DNA of 55,797 nt from assembly GCA_025458335.1 (NCBI GenBank), contig JALOSQ010000005.1, forward strand, positions 1-55,797. Reading direction: 5' to 3'. The notes beneath the pieces are model-generated. The model saw nothing but the letters and a program-made list of their open reading frames with translations. It ran no database searches and was not told the DNA's origin. Source of the stretch: Ideonella sp. (GTDB lineage: Bacteria; Pseudomonadota; Gammaproteobacteria; Burkholderiales; Burkholderiaceae_C). The position numbers were made by a program, and so were the translations under genes. Positions 35,495-46,122 of this stretch are shown piece after piece. How positions within the stretch are numbered: position 1 is the stretch's first letter; every line of letters begins with the position of its first letter.

Positions 35495-36355
35495 CTACTC
35501 GATCAGGCCGCTCTGGCCCCACACCCGCAACGCATCCACCGTCGCGGCGACATCGTGCACGCGAACGATCCGGGCGCCCCGCTGCACGCTCGCCAGCGCC
35601 GCCGCCAGGCTGGCCGGCAGCCGATCACCTGCCGGTCGGCCGGTCAGGTGCCCCAGCGTGCTCTTGCGCGACCAGCCGACCAGGATTCCTTGGGCCAGCG
35701 GAAGCAACCGCTCGAGCTGCCGCCAAAGGGCCAGGTTGTGGTCGACGGTCTTGCCGAAGCCGAAGCCGGGGTCCACCACGAGACGATCGCGGGAGACACC
35801 GGCCTGCTCAGCGGCGGCGACCCGTTCCGCAAGGAACTGCACCACCTCCCCGACGACGTCCCGGTAGGCCGGCGCCACCTGCATCGACTGGGGCGTGCCC
35901 TGCATGTGCATGAGGCACACCCCGGCTCGCGGGTGCGCGGCCAGCGCCTCGAGCGCGCCTGGATCCTGCAGGGCCTGGACGTCGTTCACCACATCCGCAC
36001 CGGCGGCGAGGGCCGCTGTCATGACCGGGGCCTTGCGGGTGTCGACGGAGACGGGAACGCCGAGCCCGAGAGCCCCCTCGAGGACCGGCAGGAGCCGGCG
36101 CAGCTCCTCGTCGGCCGGCACCGGCGGCGCGCCAGGGCGCGTGGATTCCGCCCCGAGGTCGAGCAGATCGGCGCCCTCCTCCACCGCGGCGCGGCAGCGC
36201 GCGAGCGCTTCAGCGGGATCCACGCCGCGTCCGCCCTCCCAGAACGAATCCGGGGTGACGTTGACGATTGCCATCACGCGTGGACGAGACAAGTCCACCC
36301 GATAACGGCCTGCCTGCCACACCCGGACCCTGGAGACGGCGACGGTGTCGGTCAC
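35495..36355 (-). CDS. folP: Dihydropteroate synthase
   Basis: Condenses p-aminobenzoate with pterin diphosphate in folate synthesis; the sulfonamide target. The product of about 286 aa has [52 protein letters not shown] and LVGWSRKS, all standard FolP motifs. The start is uncertain: GTG 36355 is chosen. A TTG at 36379 is in frame but falls inside a hairpin that looks like the ftsH terminator. GTG 36322 is a further option. It lies between ftsH and glmM. Confidence 0.93.
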   Translation of the reverse strand: MTDTVAVSRVRVWQAGRYRVDLSRPRVMAIVNVTPDSFWEGGRGVDPAEALARCRAAVEEGADLLDLGAESTRPGAPPVPADEELRRLLPVLEGALGLGVPVSVDTRKAPVMTAALAAGADVVNDVQALQDPGALEALAAHPRAGVCLMHMQGTPQSMQVAPAYRDVVGEVVQFLAERVAAAEQAGVSRDRLVVDPGFGFGKTVDHNLALWRQLERLLPLAQGILVGWSRKSTLGHLTGRPAGDRLPASLAAALASVQRGARIVRVHDVAATVDALRVWGQSGLIE

Positions 36356-36370
36356 GGTGGGCCAGGCCTC

Positions 36371-36396
36371 AAACGACAACGGGGCTGGCGCCCCGT
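36371..36396 (-). terminator. Terminator-like hairpin after ftsH
   Basis: On the minus strand, ACGGGGC and GCCCCGT (36396-36379) pair around a GCCA loop and are followed by TGTCGTTT. It lies between ftsH and folP, so it may reduce rather than abolish read-through into folP-glmM. Confidence 0.55.
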
Positions 36397-36425
36397 CGTG
36401 GATCGGCGAAAGAAGAGGGCCCCGA

Positions 36426-38330
<1,905 letters not shown>

Positions 38331-38391
38331 TACGGCTCCTTCAGCGCATTTCGGATCACTCTATCGCGGGCGACCCTGGAAATACCGCTTG

Positions 38392-38419
38392 AAATGCGGT
38401 CGAGTTTAGTTCAGTCAAG
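38392..38419 (-). promoter_or_regulatory. Candidate heat-shock (sigma-32) promoter of ftsH
   Basis: On the minus strand CTTGACT (38419-38413) and CCGCATTT (38399-38392) are separated by 13 bp, close to the E. coli sigma-32 consensus CTTGAAA-N13/14-CCCCATNT. It would start transcription about 55 nt before the ftsH GTG. A sigma-70 reading of the same TTGACT has no good -10. Confidence 0.5.
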
Positions 38420-38458
38420 GGTCGCTCGGGTATTTGGCCGGCCGAGGCCCGCTGGAGG

Positions 38459-39169
38459 TCAAGGCCTCCCTCCGGCGCCGGTCGCGCGCACGCCGCGCCC
38501 CACCAGAAAAGTCTCCGCGGACCGGTCCCGCGACGCCTTCGGCTTGATGGCCTTGACGACCCGGAATTGCCGCTTGAACCGCTCGACAAGCTGGCTGTAG
38601 CCGCTGCCGTGGAACACCTTGCAGACCAGGGCCCCCTCCGGCTTCAGGTGCGTGACCGCGAAGTCGACGGCAAGTTCCACGAGGTCGCTGACGCGGGCGG
38701 CGTCCGACGCTTCGACGCCGGAGAGGTTGGGCGCCATGTCGGACACCACCAGGTCCACGGGCGCGCTCCCGATGGCCTCGGCCAGCCGAGCGGCGACGTC
38801 TTCGTCACGGAAATCGCCTTGAAATACCTCAACGCCTTGGACTGGCTCCATCGGCAACAAGTCGAGCGCGATCACGCGCCATCCTGCCGAAGCTTGCGGG
38901 GGCGCGGCCGCGGCCGCCGGCCCGGGACGACCCGCCGCGAGCGCCTCGTATCGACGCCGCAGGTACTGGCTCCACGCCCCGGGCGCCGCACCCAGGTCGA
39001 CCGCCACCTGGCCGGCCTTGGTCAGGCCAAGGGCCTCGTCGATCTCGCGCAGCTTGTAGGCGGCACGCGACCGGTAGCCTTCCTTCTGGGCCAGGCGGAC
39101 GTAGGGGTCGGTGACATGGTCATGCAGCCAGGCCCGGTTGACCTTCGCGCTTCGGCGGCCGGCGCTCAT
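38459..39169 (-). CDS. rlmE: 23S rRNA (uridine-2'-O-)-methyltransferase RlmE (FtsJ/RrmJ)
   Basis: Methylates the 2'-O of U2552 (E. coli numbering) in 23S rRNA. The 236-aa protein has the catalytic tetrad Lys39 (RSRAAYKL), Asp144 (SDMAPNLSG), Lys184 ([10 protein letters not shown]) and Glu219 (RSAETFLVG), and the SAM loop [16 protein letters not shown]. An Ala/Pro insert at about residues 77-95 is unusual compared with E. coli. It lies upstream of ftsH with a 128-bp gap and starts 65 bp from the divergent yhbY. Confidence 0.94.
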   Translation of the reverse strand: MSAGRRSAKVNRAWLHDHVTDPYVRLAQKEGYRSRAAYKLREIDEALGLTKAGQVAVDLGAAPGAWSQYLRRRYEALAAGRPGPAAAAAPPQASAGWRVIALDLLPMEPVQGVEVFQGDFRDEDVAARLAEAIGSAPVDLVVSDMAPNLSGVEASDAARVSDLVELAVDFAVTHLKPEGALVCKVFHGSGYSQLVERFKRQFRVVKAIKPKASRDRSAETFLVGRGVRATGAGGRP

Positions 39170-39222
39170 CGGGCTGCCCTCGGCCGCGCCCGCGAGCGGG
39201 AGGCGTGCGCCGCAGCGGGCGG

Positions 39223-39228
39223 GATAAT
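39223..39228 (+). promoter_or_regulatory. -10 box abutting the yhbY start
   Basis: GATAAT ends 6 nt before the ATG at 39235. There is no Shine-Dalgarno, so the transcript is probably leaderless. Confidence 0.45.
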
Positions 39229-39234
39229 GCGTCG

Positions 39235-39711
39235 ATGCCTGCCATTGCCCTGACCCCGGCCGAGCGAAAGTCCAAGCGCTCGGCGTCCCATCACCTCGAC
39301 CCCGTCGTCATCGTCGGCGCGGAGGGGCTCAGCGACGCGGTCGTGCGCGAGATCGACGCCGCGTTGCGCGCGCACGAGCTGATCAAGGTCCGCGTGTTCT
39401 CCGACGACCGGATCGCCCGCGACGGCATGCTGACCATGCTCGCCGATCGGCTCGACGCGGCGCCCGTCCAGCACATCGGCAAGCTGCTCGTGCTGTGGCG
39501 ACCGGCGCCTGAGCCGGCAACCGGCGAAAGCGCCGACGCGGCGGGACCCGGGCCACGCCTGGTCAAGGTCGTGAAGTTCTCGCGCAGCGGCAATCATCGC
39601 GCGCAGGTCAAGACCGTCCGGGTGCTCGGCAACCAGCGGGTCACGCCGGGCGGCCTGGTCAAGCGCGCGAAACAACGCCAGAAGAGCCCCAAGAAGGCCG
39701 CCCCGCGCTGA
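39235..39711 (+). CDS. yhbY: YhbY-family RNA-binding protein (CRM domain)
   Basis: A 158-aa CRM-domain protein that associates with pre-50S ribosomal particles. Residues 1-95 match Yhb[21 protein letters not shown], then [10 protein letters not shown] (the GxxG-type loop is altered from GSNGLTEGV) and [15 protein letters not shown] basic C-terminal extension of about 60 residues ending SPKKAAPR is longer than in E. coli. The start at 39235 follows a GATAAT box; an upstream in-frame ATG at 39205 would overlap the promoter. It is divergent from rlmE, as in E. coli. Confidence 0.9.
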   Translation: MPAIALTPAERKSKRSASHHLDPVVIVGAEGLSDAVVREIDAALRAHELIKVRVFSDDRIARDGMLTMLADRLDAAPVQHIGKLLVLWRPAPEPATGESADAAGPGPRLVKVVKFSRSGNHRAQVKTVRVLGNQRVTPGGLVKRAKQRQKSPKKAAPR

Positions 39712-39769
39712 TGCCGAGCGGGCCGGCGCAGGCCTGCCGCTGCCCCCGGCGGGCGATGGATCAGGCCGC

Positions 39770-40237
39770 TCACCCCGCGGCCGCGGCTGCCGGCGGACGA
39801 CCGTCCTCCGGCCAGTCCCGGATGTAGGCCTTGAGCATTCGATTCTCGAAGTCCTGGGCGTCGACGACCGCCTTGGCGACGTCGTACAGGGACACGACGC
39901 CCATCAGCGTGCGTTGGTTCATCACCGGCATGTAGCGCGCGTGCTTGTTGAGCATCATGCGGCGCACCTCGTCGAGATCGGTCTCCGGGGTGCAGGTCAG
40001 CGGCGCATCGTCCATGACCGTGCGCACGATCGTGGTGCCGACGCCGCCTTGTCCCCGCGTCACGGCCGAGATCACTTCGCGGAAGGTCAGCATCCCGACG
40101 AGGTCGCCGTGCTCCATGACGACGAGCGAGCCGATGTCGCGCTCGGCCATGACCTCGATCGCTTCGCGAAGCGGCTCGTCGGGCCCGACGGTGTAAAGGG
40201 CGCTGCCCTTGACGCGGAGGATGTCGCTGACCTTCAT
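39770..40237 (-). CDS. CBS-domain pair protein
   Basis: A 155-aa stand-alone protein built of two CBS motifs (about residues 8-62 and 75-130), which usually bind adenine nucleotides and regulate a partner. It begins MKVSDILRVKG, with the VGPDEPLREAIEVMAERDIG pattern in the first motif and CTPETDLDEVRRMMLNKHA in the second. The partner is not evident from the neighbours. An in-frame longer start exists but would cross the -10 box; ATG 40237 has TATATT ending 7 nt upstream. Confidence 0.87.
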   Translation of the reverse strand: MKVSDILRVKGSALYTVGPDEPLREAIEVMAERDIGSLVVMEHGDLVGMLTFREVISAVTRGQGGVGTTIVRTVMDDAPLTCTPETDLDEVRRMMLNKHARYMPVMNQRTLMGVVSLYDVAKAVVDAQDFENRMLKAYIRDWPEDGRPPAAAAAG

Positions 40238-40244
40238 GCCGATC

Positions 40245-40250
40245 AATATA
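40245..40250 (-). promoter_or_regulatory. -10 box abutting the CBS-protein start
   Basis: On the minus strand TATATT ends 7 nt before the ATG at 40237, with no Shine-Dalgarno. Confidence 0.4.
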
Positions 40251-40330
40251 GACCACAATCGGCGGGCGTCGGCGCCAACCGTGCAGCCGGCCGTTCGACC
40301 CGGGCCAAGCCCCACCCCCGAGCCGCCACC

Positions 40331-41629
40331 ATGCCAGGACCCTCCGACCCCGGCTTCGACACGCTCGCCCTGCATGCCGGCGCGGCCCCCGACCCTGCCA
40401 CGGGGGCGCGTGCGGTGCCGATTCACCTGACGACGTCCTTCGTCTTCGAAAGCAGCGAGCACGCCGCCTCCCTGTTCAACCTGGAGCGCTCAGGGCACGT
40501 CTACAGCCGCATCAGCAACCCGACCAACGCCGTGCTCGAGGAGCGCGTCTCCGCGCTCGAAGGCGGCGTGGGCGCGATCGCCACCGCGAGCGGGCAGGCG
40601 GCACTCCACCTGGCCATCGCCACGCTGGCCGGCGCGGGCTCGCACGTCGTGTCGAGCGCCGCGCTGTACGGCGGGTCGCACAACCTGCTGCACTACACGC
40701 TGCCGCGCTTCGGCGTCTCGACCACGTTCGTCCCGCCGGGCGACCTGGACGCCTGGCGCGCGGCCATCCGCCCCGAGACGCGACTCCTGTTCGGCGAGAC
40801 GCTGGGCAACCCCGGGCTGGACGTGCTCGACATCCCGACGCTCGCGGAGCTCGCGCACGAGCACCGGCTGCCGCTGCTCGTGGACTCGACGCTCACCACC
40901 CCCTGGCTGATGCAGCCGCTCGCGCTCGGTGCCGACCTGGTCTACCACTCGGCCACCAAGTTCCTGAGCGGGCACGGCACCGTGATCGGCGGCGTGCTGG
41001 TCGACGGCGGTCGGTTCGACTGGGGGCAATCCGGTCGCTTTCCCGAGCTCTCCCAACCGTACGGCGGCTTCCACGGCATGGTGTTCGAGGAGGAAAGCAC
41101 GGTCGGTGCGTTCCTGCTGCGTGCCCGGCGCGAAGGGCTGCGCGACTTCGGCGCCTGCATGAGCCCGCATACCGCATGGCTGATCCTGCAGGGCATCGAG
41201 ACGTTGCCTCTGCGCATGGCGCGCCACGTCGACTCCACGCGCAAGGTGGTGGCCTTCCTCGCGTCGCATCCCGCGGTCGCCCGGGTCGGCTATCCGGAGC
41301 TCGAGAGTCATCCGAGCCACGCCCTCGCGCGGCGCCTGCTGCCGCGCGGTTGCGGCTCGGTGTTCAGCTTCGATCTGAAGGGTTCGAGGGCGCAGGGGCG
41401 GGCCTTCATCGAGGCGCTGAAGATCTTCAGCCACCTCGCCAATGTCGGCGACTGCCGCAGCCTGGTCATCCACCCGGCGAGCACGACGCACTTCCGCATG
41501 GACGAGGCGGCGCTGGCGGCAGCCGGCATCGCACCGGGGACGATCCGCCTGTCGATCGGTCTGGAGGACCCGGACGACCTGCTCGAGGACCTCAAGCGGG
41601 CCTTCAAGGTCGCGGAGAAGGCGGCATGA
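40331..41629 (+). CDS. metY: O-acetylhomoserine sulfhydrylase-like PLP enzyme
   Basis: Member of the Cys/Met-metabolism PLP family, probably making homocysteine from O-acetylhomoserine and sulfide. The 432-aa protein starts GFDTLALHAGAAPDPATGAR, has TSFVFES, the cofactor-phosphate site ATASGQAALHLA, VDSTLTTPWLMQP and the PLP-binding Lys210 in YHSATKFLSGHG. LEDPDDLLEDLKRAF near the end fits the family. MetY is preferred over MetB and MetZ because of the length and the GFDTLALHAG start. The stop overlaps the start of the hydrolase gene by ATGA. Confidence 0.85.
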   Translation: MPGPSDPGFDTLALHAGAAPDPATGARAVPIHLTTSFVFESSEHAASLFNLERSGHVYSRISNPTNAVLEERVSALEGGVGAIATASGQAALHLAIATLAGAGSHVVSSAALYGGSHNLLHYTLPRFGVSTTFVPPGDLDAWRAAIRPETRLLFGETLGNPGLDVLDIPTLAELAHEHRLPLLVDSTLTTPWLMQPLALGADLVYHSATKFLSGHGTVIGGVLVDGGRFDWGQSGRFPELSQPYGGFHGMVFEEESTVGAFLLRARREGLRDFGACMSPHTAWLILQGIETLPLRMARHVDSTRKVVAFLASHPAVARVGYPELESHPSHALARRLLPRGCGSVFSFDLKGSRAQGRAFIEALKIFSHLANVGDCRSLVIHPASTTHFRMDEAALAAAGIAPGTIRLSIGLEDPDDLLEDLKRAFKVAEKAA

Positions 41630-42426
41630 GGCTGAGGGTCGGTGGCCGCGAGGCCTATGCCTACACCGGCGGAAGACCGTTCGACCCCGCCCTGCCGGCC
41701 GTGGTGTTCGTGCACGGCGCCCTGCACGACCACAGCTGCTGGAACCTGTTGGCCCGGTGGTGCGCCCACCATGGCCACGCGGTGCTCGCGGTCGACCTGC
41801 CCGGCCACGCCCACAGCGAAGGACCGCCGCTGGACTCGGTCGAGGCGATCGCCGGGTGGCTCTGGTCGGTGCTGGATGCCGCCGGGCTGCAGCGCGCCGC
41901 GCTCGTCGGCCACAGCATGGGCTCGCTCGCCGCGCTGGAGGCCGCCGGCCAGGCGCCCGACCGCGTGACCCGCCTCGTGATGATGGGCACGGCCTACCCG
42001 ATGAAGGTCTCCGAGTCGCTGCTGACCACGGCGCTCGCCGACCCGCTGCGCGCCATCGACCTCGTCACGTCCTGGTCGTACTCCACCATTGCTGCCAAGC
42101 CGTCGTTCCCCGGCCCCGGCATGTGGCTGCACGGGAGCAACCGGGCGCTGATGCGCCGGATGCAGGCGGGCTGCACGACGCTGAACCTCTTTCACCACGA
42201 GTTCTCGATCTGCGACCGCTACCGAGGCGGCGAAGCGGCTGCCGCACGGGTCGCCTGCCCGGTGCACGTCGTCCTCGGGCGCGCCGATCAGATGACGCTG
42301 CCGCGCAGCGCGCGCGACCTGGCCACGGCACTGAAGGCCAAGGTGCACGTCGTGGAGGCGGGGCACAACCTCATGACCGAGGCCCCGGACGCGACGCTGG
42401 CGGCCCTGAGGGACTCGCTGGCCTGA
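41626..42426 (+). CDS. Alpha/beta hydrolase
   Basis: A 266-aa alpha/beta-hydrolase-fold protein without a signal peptide. The oxyanion region FVHGALHDHSCW, the nucleophile elbow GHSMGS (Ser97), the acid region VLGRADQMTLP and the late His in EAGHNLMTEAP complete a plausible catalytic triad. The ATG overlaps the metY stop, so the two are translated together, though no biochemical link is shown by the sequence. It could be an esterase, thioesterase or ring-cleavage hydrolase; the substrate is unknown. Confidence 0.85.
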   Translation: MRLRVGGREAYAYTGGRPFDPALPAVVFVHGALHDHSCWNLLARWCAHHGHAVLAVDLPGHAHSEGPPLDSVEAIAGWLWSVLDAAGLQRAALVGHSMGSLAALEAAGQAPDRVTRLVMMGTAYPMKVSESLLTTALADPLRAIDLVTSWSYSTIAAKPSFPGPGMWLHGSNRALMRRMQAGCTTLNLFHHEFSICDRYRGGEAAAARVACPVHVVLGRADQMTLPRSARDLATALKAKVHVVEAGHNLMTEAPDATLAALRDSLA

Positions 42427-42465
42427 CCGCGTGCACCGGGCGCCGCATACCGCGCCAGCCGCCCG

Positions 42466-43692
42466 TCAGTCGATCAGGTCGGCGAGCGTCAGGTCGCCCA
42501 GGCGCGAGCGCCCTCGCAGGCGGTCGGCGGCCGGGCCCCGGGCCAGCAGGTGGGCGTCGATCAAGGGTTGGACCGGCGTGCGTCCCGCGTCGCACAGCAG
42601 CACGTAGCGAGGATCGCTGTCCTCGTCCAGCCGGGCGACCCAGTCCAGGCCGACGAGGTCATCGAGAACCGGCTCGAGTTGCAGCGGATCGAGCCGCAAT
42701 GACCCGGCGATGGCGTGGGCGGTCATGCCGTGCCGGCCGTCCCGCTGAGCGGCCCGCAGCTGCACCAGCACCTGAAGCGCCAGTTCGAACGTCAGGCCCG
42801 GCGCAGCCGGGCGTCGCGCAACGCCGGACCGGAAGCTGGGCGCGTAGGCCGCCACGACCGCGCCCATCAGAACGACCACCCAGGCCAGGTAGATCCAGAC
42901 CAGCAGGATCGGCACGGTCGCAAAGGCGCCGTAGACCAGCGAGTAGCCGGGCACCGCGCCGAGGTAGGCGGTCAGGATACGCTTGGCCAGCACGAGGCCA
43001 GCCGCGGCCAGGACAGCGCCAGCGAGAGCATGGCGCCAGCGCACGTGCGTGTTCGGCACGTAACGGTACAGGGCTGCGAGGCCCGCGAACACCAGGACGA
43101 ATTCCGCGGCCGCCAGCCCCCATCCGAACGTGCCGGGCAAGTCCGCCCAGAGACCCCGCGTTGCGCTGACCGAGCGCGACGCGAGCGTGAGGCTCACGCC
43201 GATCACCAAGGGGCCAAGGGTGACGGCAGCCCAGTACAGCAGGACACGCTGCACAAGTGGGCGGGGTCGTCGCACGCGCCACAGGGCATTGAGCGTGCGA
43301 TCGATGGTCAGCATCAGGGCCAGTGCCGACACGAAGAAGACCACCAGCCCCGCCGCGCCGAGCCTGCTGGCCTTCGAGGCGAAGGTCGTCAGCGCCTGCA
43401 TCACCGGACGCGCGATGGCCTCGGGCACGAAGCCTTGCAGGAAGTAGCGCTGGAGCGCGTCCTGGAACTGCCCGAAGATGGGGAAGGCCGTGAACACGGC
43501 CAGCATGACCGTGACGAGCGGAACCAGCGACACCAGGGTGGTGAAGGTCAGGCTGCTCGCCGTCACGCCCAGTCGGTCTTCGCGGAAACGCCGGGCCAGC
43601 GTGGCCAGGGTGTCGCGCCACGAAGCACCGTCGACCCGCGGTCGAGTCGGTCGCGGGGTCGAGGCATCCAGTGCAGAGCCGGGCGCGTTCAT
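42466..43692 (-). CDS. YihY-family inner membrane protein
   Basis: A 408-aa membrane protein of the YihY/UPF0761 group (formerly called RNase BN). About six membrane segments fall between residues 40 and 290. Recognisable segments are LGVTASSLTFTTLVSLVPLV and PNTHVRWRHALAGAV, then SLVYGAFATVPILLVWIYLAW. A cytosolic C-terminal region (about residues 300-408) contains a winged-helix-like stretch. The ATG at 43692 is chosen; ATGs at 43701 and 43704 are equally possible. It is divergent from the DUF2069 gene with a 22-bp gap. Confidence 0.85.
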   Translation of the reverse strand: MNAPGSALDASTPRPTRPRVDGASWRDTLATLARRFREDRLGVTASSLTFTTLVSLVPLVTVMLAVFTAFPIFGQFQDALQRYFLQGFVPEAIARPVMQALTTFASKASRLGAAGLVVFFVSALALMLTIDRTLNALWRVRRPRPLVQRVLLYWAAVTLGPLVIGVSLTLASRSVSATRGLWADLPGTFGWGLAAAEFVLVFAGLAALYRYVPNTHVRWRHALAGAVLAAAGLVLAKRILTAYLGAVPGYSLVYGAFATVPILLVWIYLAWVVVLMGAVVAAYAPSFRSGVARRPAAPGLTFELALQVLVQLRAAQRDGRHGMTAHAIAGSLRLDPLQLEPVLDDLVGLDWVARLDEDSDPRYVLLCDAGRTPVQPLIDAHLLARGPAADRLRGRSRLGDLTLADLID

Positions 43693-43701
43693 CGGTGGCA
43701 T

Positions 43702-43707
43702 CATTCT
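43702..43707 (+). promoter_or_regulatory. -10 box near the DUF2069 start
   Basis: CATTCT ends 7 nt before the ATG at 43715, without a Shine-Dalgarno; same arrangement as at several other genes. Confidence 0.35.
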
Positions 43708-43714
43708 CGGCGAC

Positions 43715-44149
43715 ATGGTTGACACGTCACCCGATCCTGCCTCCTTGCCTGCGGCTGTCCGCTGGACCCGCTCGGCCGCGGTCGGCAGCCTGCTCGCGCT
43801 CATCGTCCTCGGACTCGCGTGGGAGCTGTGGCTCGCACCCCTGAGGCCCGGAGGCTCGTGGTGGGCCCTGAAAGTGCTGCCACTGACGATCCCGCTCGCG
43901 GGTCTGCTCAAGAACCGCATGTACACGTACCGCTGGGTGAGCCTGCTGGTCTGGCTGTACTTCGCCGAAGGCGTCACGCGCGCGACTAGCGATCCTTCCT
44001 CCCTCAGCGCTGCGCTCGCCGTCGGCCAGGTCGTGCTGTGCGTCGTGCTCTTCGCGGCGTGCGCGGCGCACGTGCGCTGGCGCCTCGCGAATGCACGGGC
44101 GGCCACGCCGGGCGCACCGCCGGCACCGGCGCCGCAGATCCGTGCCTGA
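43715..44149 (+). CDS. DUF2069-family membrane protein
   Basis: A 144-aa protein with four hydrophobic segments, including ALIVLGLAWELWLAPLRPGG and WVSLLVWLYFAEGVTRA, which match the DUF2069 family. LKVLPLTIPLAGLLKNRMYTY is also typical. The function is unknown. It is divergent from the YihY gene and followed by an FAD oxidase gene whose start may overlap its stop. Confidence 0.82.
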   Translation: MVDTSPDPASLPAAVRWTRSAAVGSLLALIVLGLAWELWLAPLRPGGSWWALKVLPLTIPLAGLLKNRMYTYRWVSLLVWLYFAEGVTRATSDPSSLSAALAVGQVVLCVVLFAACAAHVRWRLANARAATPGAPPAPAPQIRA

Positions 44150-44189
44150 GCCGCCGCGCTCGGACGGGCGCGGGACCGGCGCCATCAAC

Positions 44190-45614
44190 GTGAACCCGGA
44201 TGCCCTGCTCGCCCGATTGCGCCACGTCGTCGGCGAGGCCGGCGTGCTCACTGGGCCAGGCCTCGAGGCGCACGAGGTCGACTGGCGCAAGCGCTACCAC
44301 GGGCGCGCGTTGGCGGTGGTTCGCCCGTCGACACCCGGCGAGGTCGCGGCCGTCGTGCGCGCGTGCCGCGATCACGCGACACCCATCGTGCCCCAGGGCG
44401 GGCACACCGGTCTGGTCGGCGGCGGTACGCCCGACGCGAGCGGCCGCCAGGTCGTACTCCACCTGGGCCGGCTCAACCGGGTGCGTGCCGTCGACGAGTC
44501 CAACCTGTCAATGACCGTCGAGGCCGGCTGCGTGCTGCAGTCGGTCCAGGAAGCCGCGGCCGCGCATGGACTGCTGTTCCCACTCAGCCTGGCTGCCGAG
44601 GGCAGCTGCACGATCGGGGGCAACCTTGCCACGAATGCCGGCGGCACGCAGGTGCTGCGCTACGGCAACGCGCGCGAGCTGTGCCTGGGCCTGGAGGTCG
44701 TGACGGCCTCGGGAGAGGTCTGGGACGGGCTCGGGGGACTGCGCAAGGACAACACCGGCTATTCGCTGCGCGACCTCTTCATCGGGAGCGAAGGGACGCT
44801 CGGCGTGATCACCGCCGCTGTACTCAAGCTGGTTCCCCGCCCGCGGGCCCAGCTGACCGCGCTGGCGGCGGTACCCGACCTCGACGGCGCGGTTCAGCTG
44901 CTGCGCACGGCGGCGGCCCGGTGCGGCCCGGCCTTGACCGCCTTCGAGGTGATGAATCCGTTGAGCCTGGACCTGGTGGCCCGGCACGTGCCGGGCCTCG
45001 CGTCGCCGTGGCGTGGCATTGATCTGCCAGAGCCGGCCTGGTCGGTGCTGCTCGAGGTCTCGGACAGCGACGACGAAGCACACGCCATGTCGATGCTGGA
45101 GTCGACCCTGGGTGACGCACTCGAGCGTGGCAACGCGGTGGAAGCCCTCGTCGCCGACAGCGTGGCCCGCAGCCGCGCGTTCTGGCACCTACGCGAGGCG
45201 ATCCCGATGGCGCAAGCCGCCGAGGGGCTGAACATCAAGCACGACATCTCGTTGCCGGTGTCCCGCATTCCCGCGTTCGTGAGCGCGACCGACGAGGCCC
45301 TGCAACGTGTGAGCCGAGGCGCTCGCATGGTGACCTTCGGCCACCTCGGCGACGGCAACCTGCACTACAACGTCCAGGCGCCCGAGGGGACCGACCCCGC
45401 CGCCTTCCTCGCGGCGTTCGAGCCGGCCGTCAACGCCTGCGTGTACGACGCCGTCGAGGCGCACGGCGGGTCGATCTCCGCCGAGCACGGTATCGGCGTC
45501 CTCAAGCGCGAGGAACTCGAGCGCCGCAAGCCGGTGGTCGCGATGACGCTGATGCGGTCAATCAAGCGCGCCCTGGACCCGGACGACCTGTTCAATCCCG
45601 GCCGCCTGCTCTGA
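44190..45614 (+). CDS. FAD-linked oxidase (D-lactate/D-2-hydroxyglutarate dehydrogenase type)
   Basis: A 474-aa flavoprotein of the GlcD/D-2-hydroxyacid dehydrogenase group. The FAD-binding domain has VVRPSTPGEVAAVVR, PQGGHTGLVGGG, EGSCTIGGNLATNAGG and FIGSEGTLGVITAAVLKL. The C-terminal substrate domain has FGHLGDGNLHYNV and SAEHGIGVLKREE, with the conserved metal-binding His pair. The substrate could be D-2-hydroxyglutarate, D-lactate or glycolate. The start at GTG 44190 begins MNPDALLARLR like homologues; a GTG at 44142 overlapping the DUF2069 stop is the alternative. Confidence 0.87.
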   Translation: MNPDALLARLRHVVGEAGVLTGPGLEAHEVDWRKRYHGRALAVVRPSTPGEVAAVVRACRDHATPIVPQGGHTGLVGGGTPDASGRQVVLHLGRLNRVRAVDESNLSMTVEAGCVLQSVQEAAAAHGLLFPLSLAAEGSCTIGGNLATNAGGTQVLRYGNARELCLGLEVVTASGEVWDGLGGLRKDNTGYSLRDLFIGSEGTLGVITAAVLKLVPRPRAQLTALAAVPDLDGAVQLLRTAAARCGPALTAFEVMNPLSLDLVARHVPGLASPWRGIDLPEPAWSVLLEVSDSDDEAHAMSMLESTLGDALERGNAVEALVADSVARSRAFWHLREAIPMAQAAEGLNIKHDISLPVSRIPAFVSATDEALQRVSRGARMVTFGHLGDGNLHYNVQAPEGTDPAAFLAAFEPAVNACVYDAVEAHGGSISAEHGIGVLKREELERRKPVVAMTLMRSIKRALDPDDLFNPGRLL

Positions 45615-45638
45615 GGGCGGCCGCCACCCGGGCGCGGT

Positions 45639-46097
45639 CTACTGCACGGGCCCCTTCAGGGCCGCGGGGATCGGAAGGGCCATGATCTCGATCCCGTCAT
45701 CTCGCAGGGCCTCGGCCTCCTCGCGCGTCGCCTCACCGCGGATGCCGCGATGCTCGATCTCGCCCGCGTGCATGCGGCGCGCCTCCTGGGCGAAACGATC
45801 GCCAACGTCCTCTGTGTGCTGCAACACGTGCCGCACGGCCTGCAACCACAGCGCCTGGCGCTCGTTCGGGCCGAGCGTTGCGGGTTGTTCGGCCGCTGCG
45901 GGCATAGCGGCCGGTGCCGGCTCGCGAAGGTTGGCCACGTTCAGCCTGGGCGCCGACGGCAGGCGTTCGATCGCCCGGTCACCACACAAGGGGCACTCGA
46001 TGAGGCCCCGCTCCTGCTGGGACACGAAGTCCGCCTCGGACCCGAACCAGCCTTCGAACCGGTGGTCGTGGGCACAGCGCAGGTCGAGTACCTTCAT
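45639..46097 (-). CDS. DUF1178-family protein
   Basis: A 152-aa protein starting MKVLDLRCAHDHRFEGWFGS, with a second pair CPLCGD, so the four-cysteine/His arrangement may bind zinc, as in the FmdB-like rubredoxin fold. The middle is Ala/Pro-rich, and the C-terminal half has HTEDVGDRFAQEARRMHAGE and GIRGEATREEAEAL, both DUF1178 hallmarks. The function is unknown. It follows the NUDIX gene on the same strand, the usual order after the nuo operon in Burkholderiales. A CATAAT box ends 6 nt before its ATG. Confidence 0.85.
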   Translation of the reverse strand: MKVLDLRCAHDHRFEGWFGSEADFVSQQERGLIECPLCGDRAIERLPSAPRLNVANLREPAPAAMPAAAEQPATLGPNERQALWLQAVRHVLQHTEDVGDRFAQEARRMHAGEIEHRGIRGEATREEAEALRDDGIEIMALPIPAALKGPVQ

Positions 46098-46103
46098 CCG
46101 GCG

Positions 46104-46109
46104 ATTATG
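46104..46109 (-). promoter_or_regulatory. -10 box abutting the DUF1178 start
   Basis: On the minus strand CATAAT ends 6 nt before the ATG at 46097, in the 25-bp gap after the NUDIX gene. It suggests the gene also has its own promoter. Confidence 0.45.
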
Positions 46110-46122
46110 CGCAGCCGCGTGA

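Noticed and set aside
36377-36379. TTG start for folP that adds eight residues
   Set aside because: It lies inside the terminator-like hairpin and T-tract after ftsH, and the added residues do not resemble FolP.
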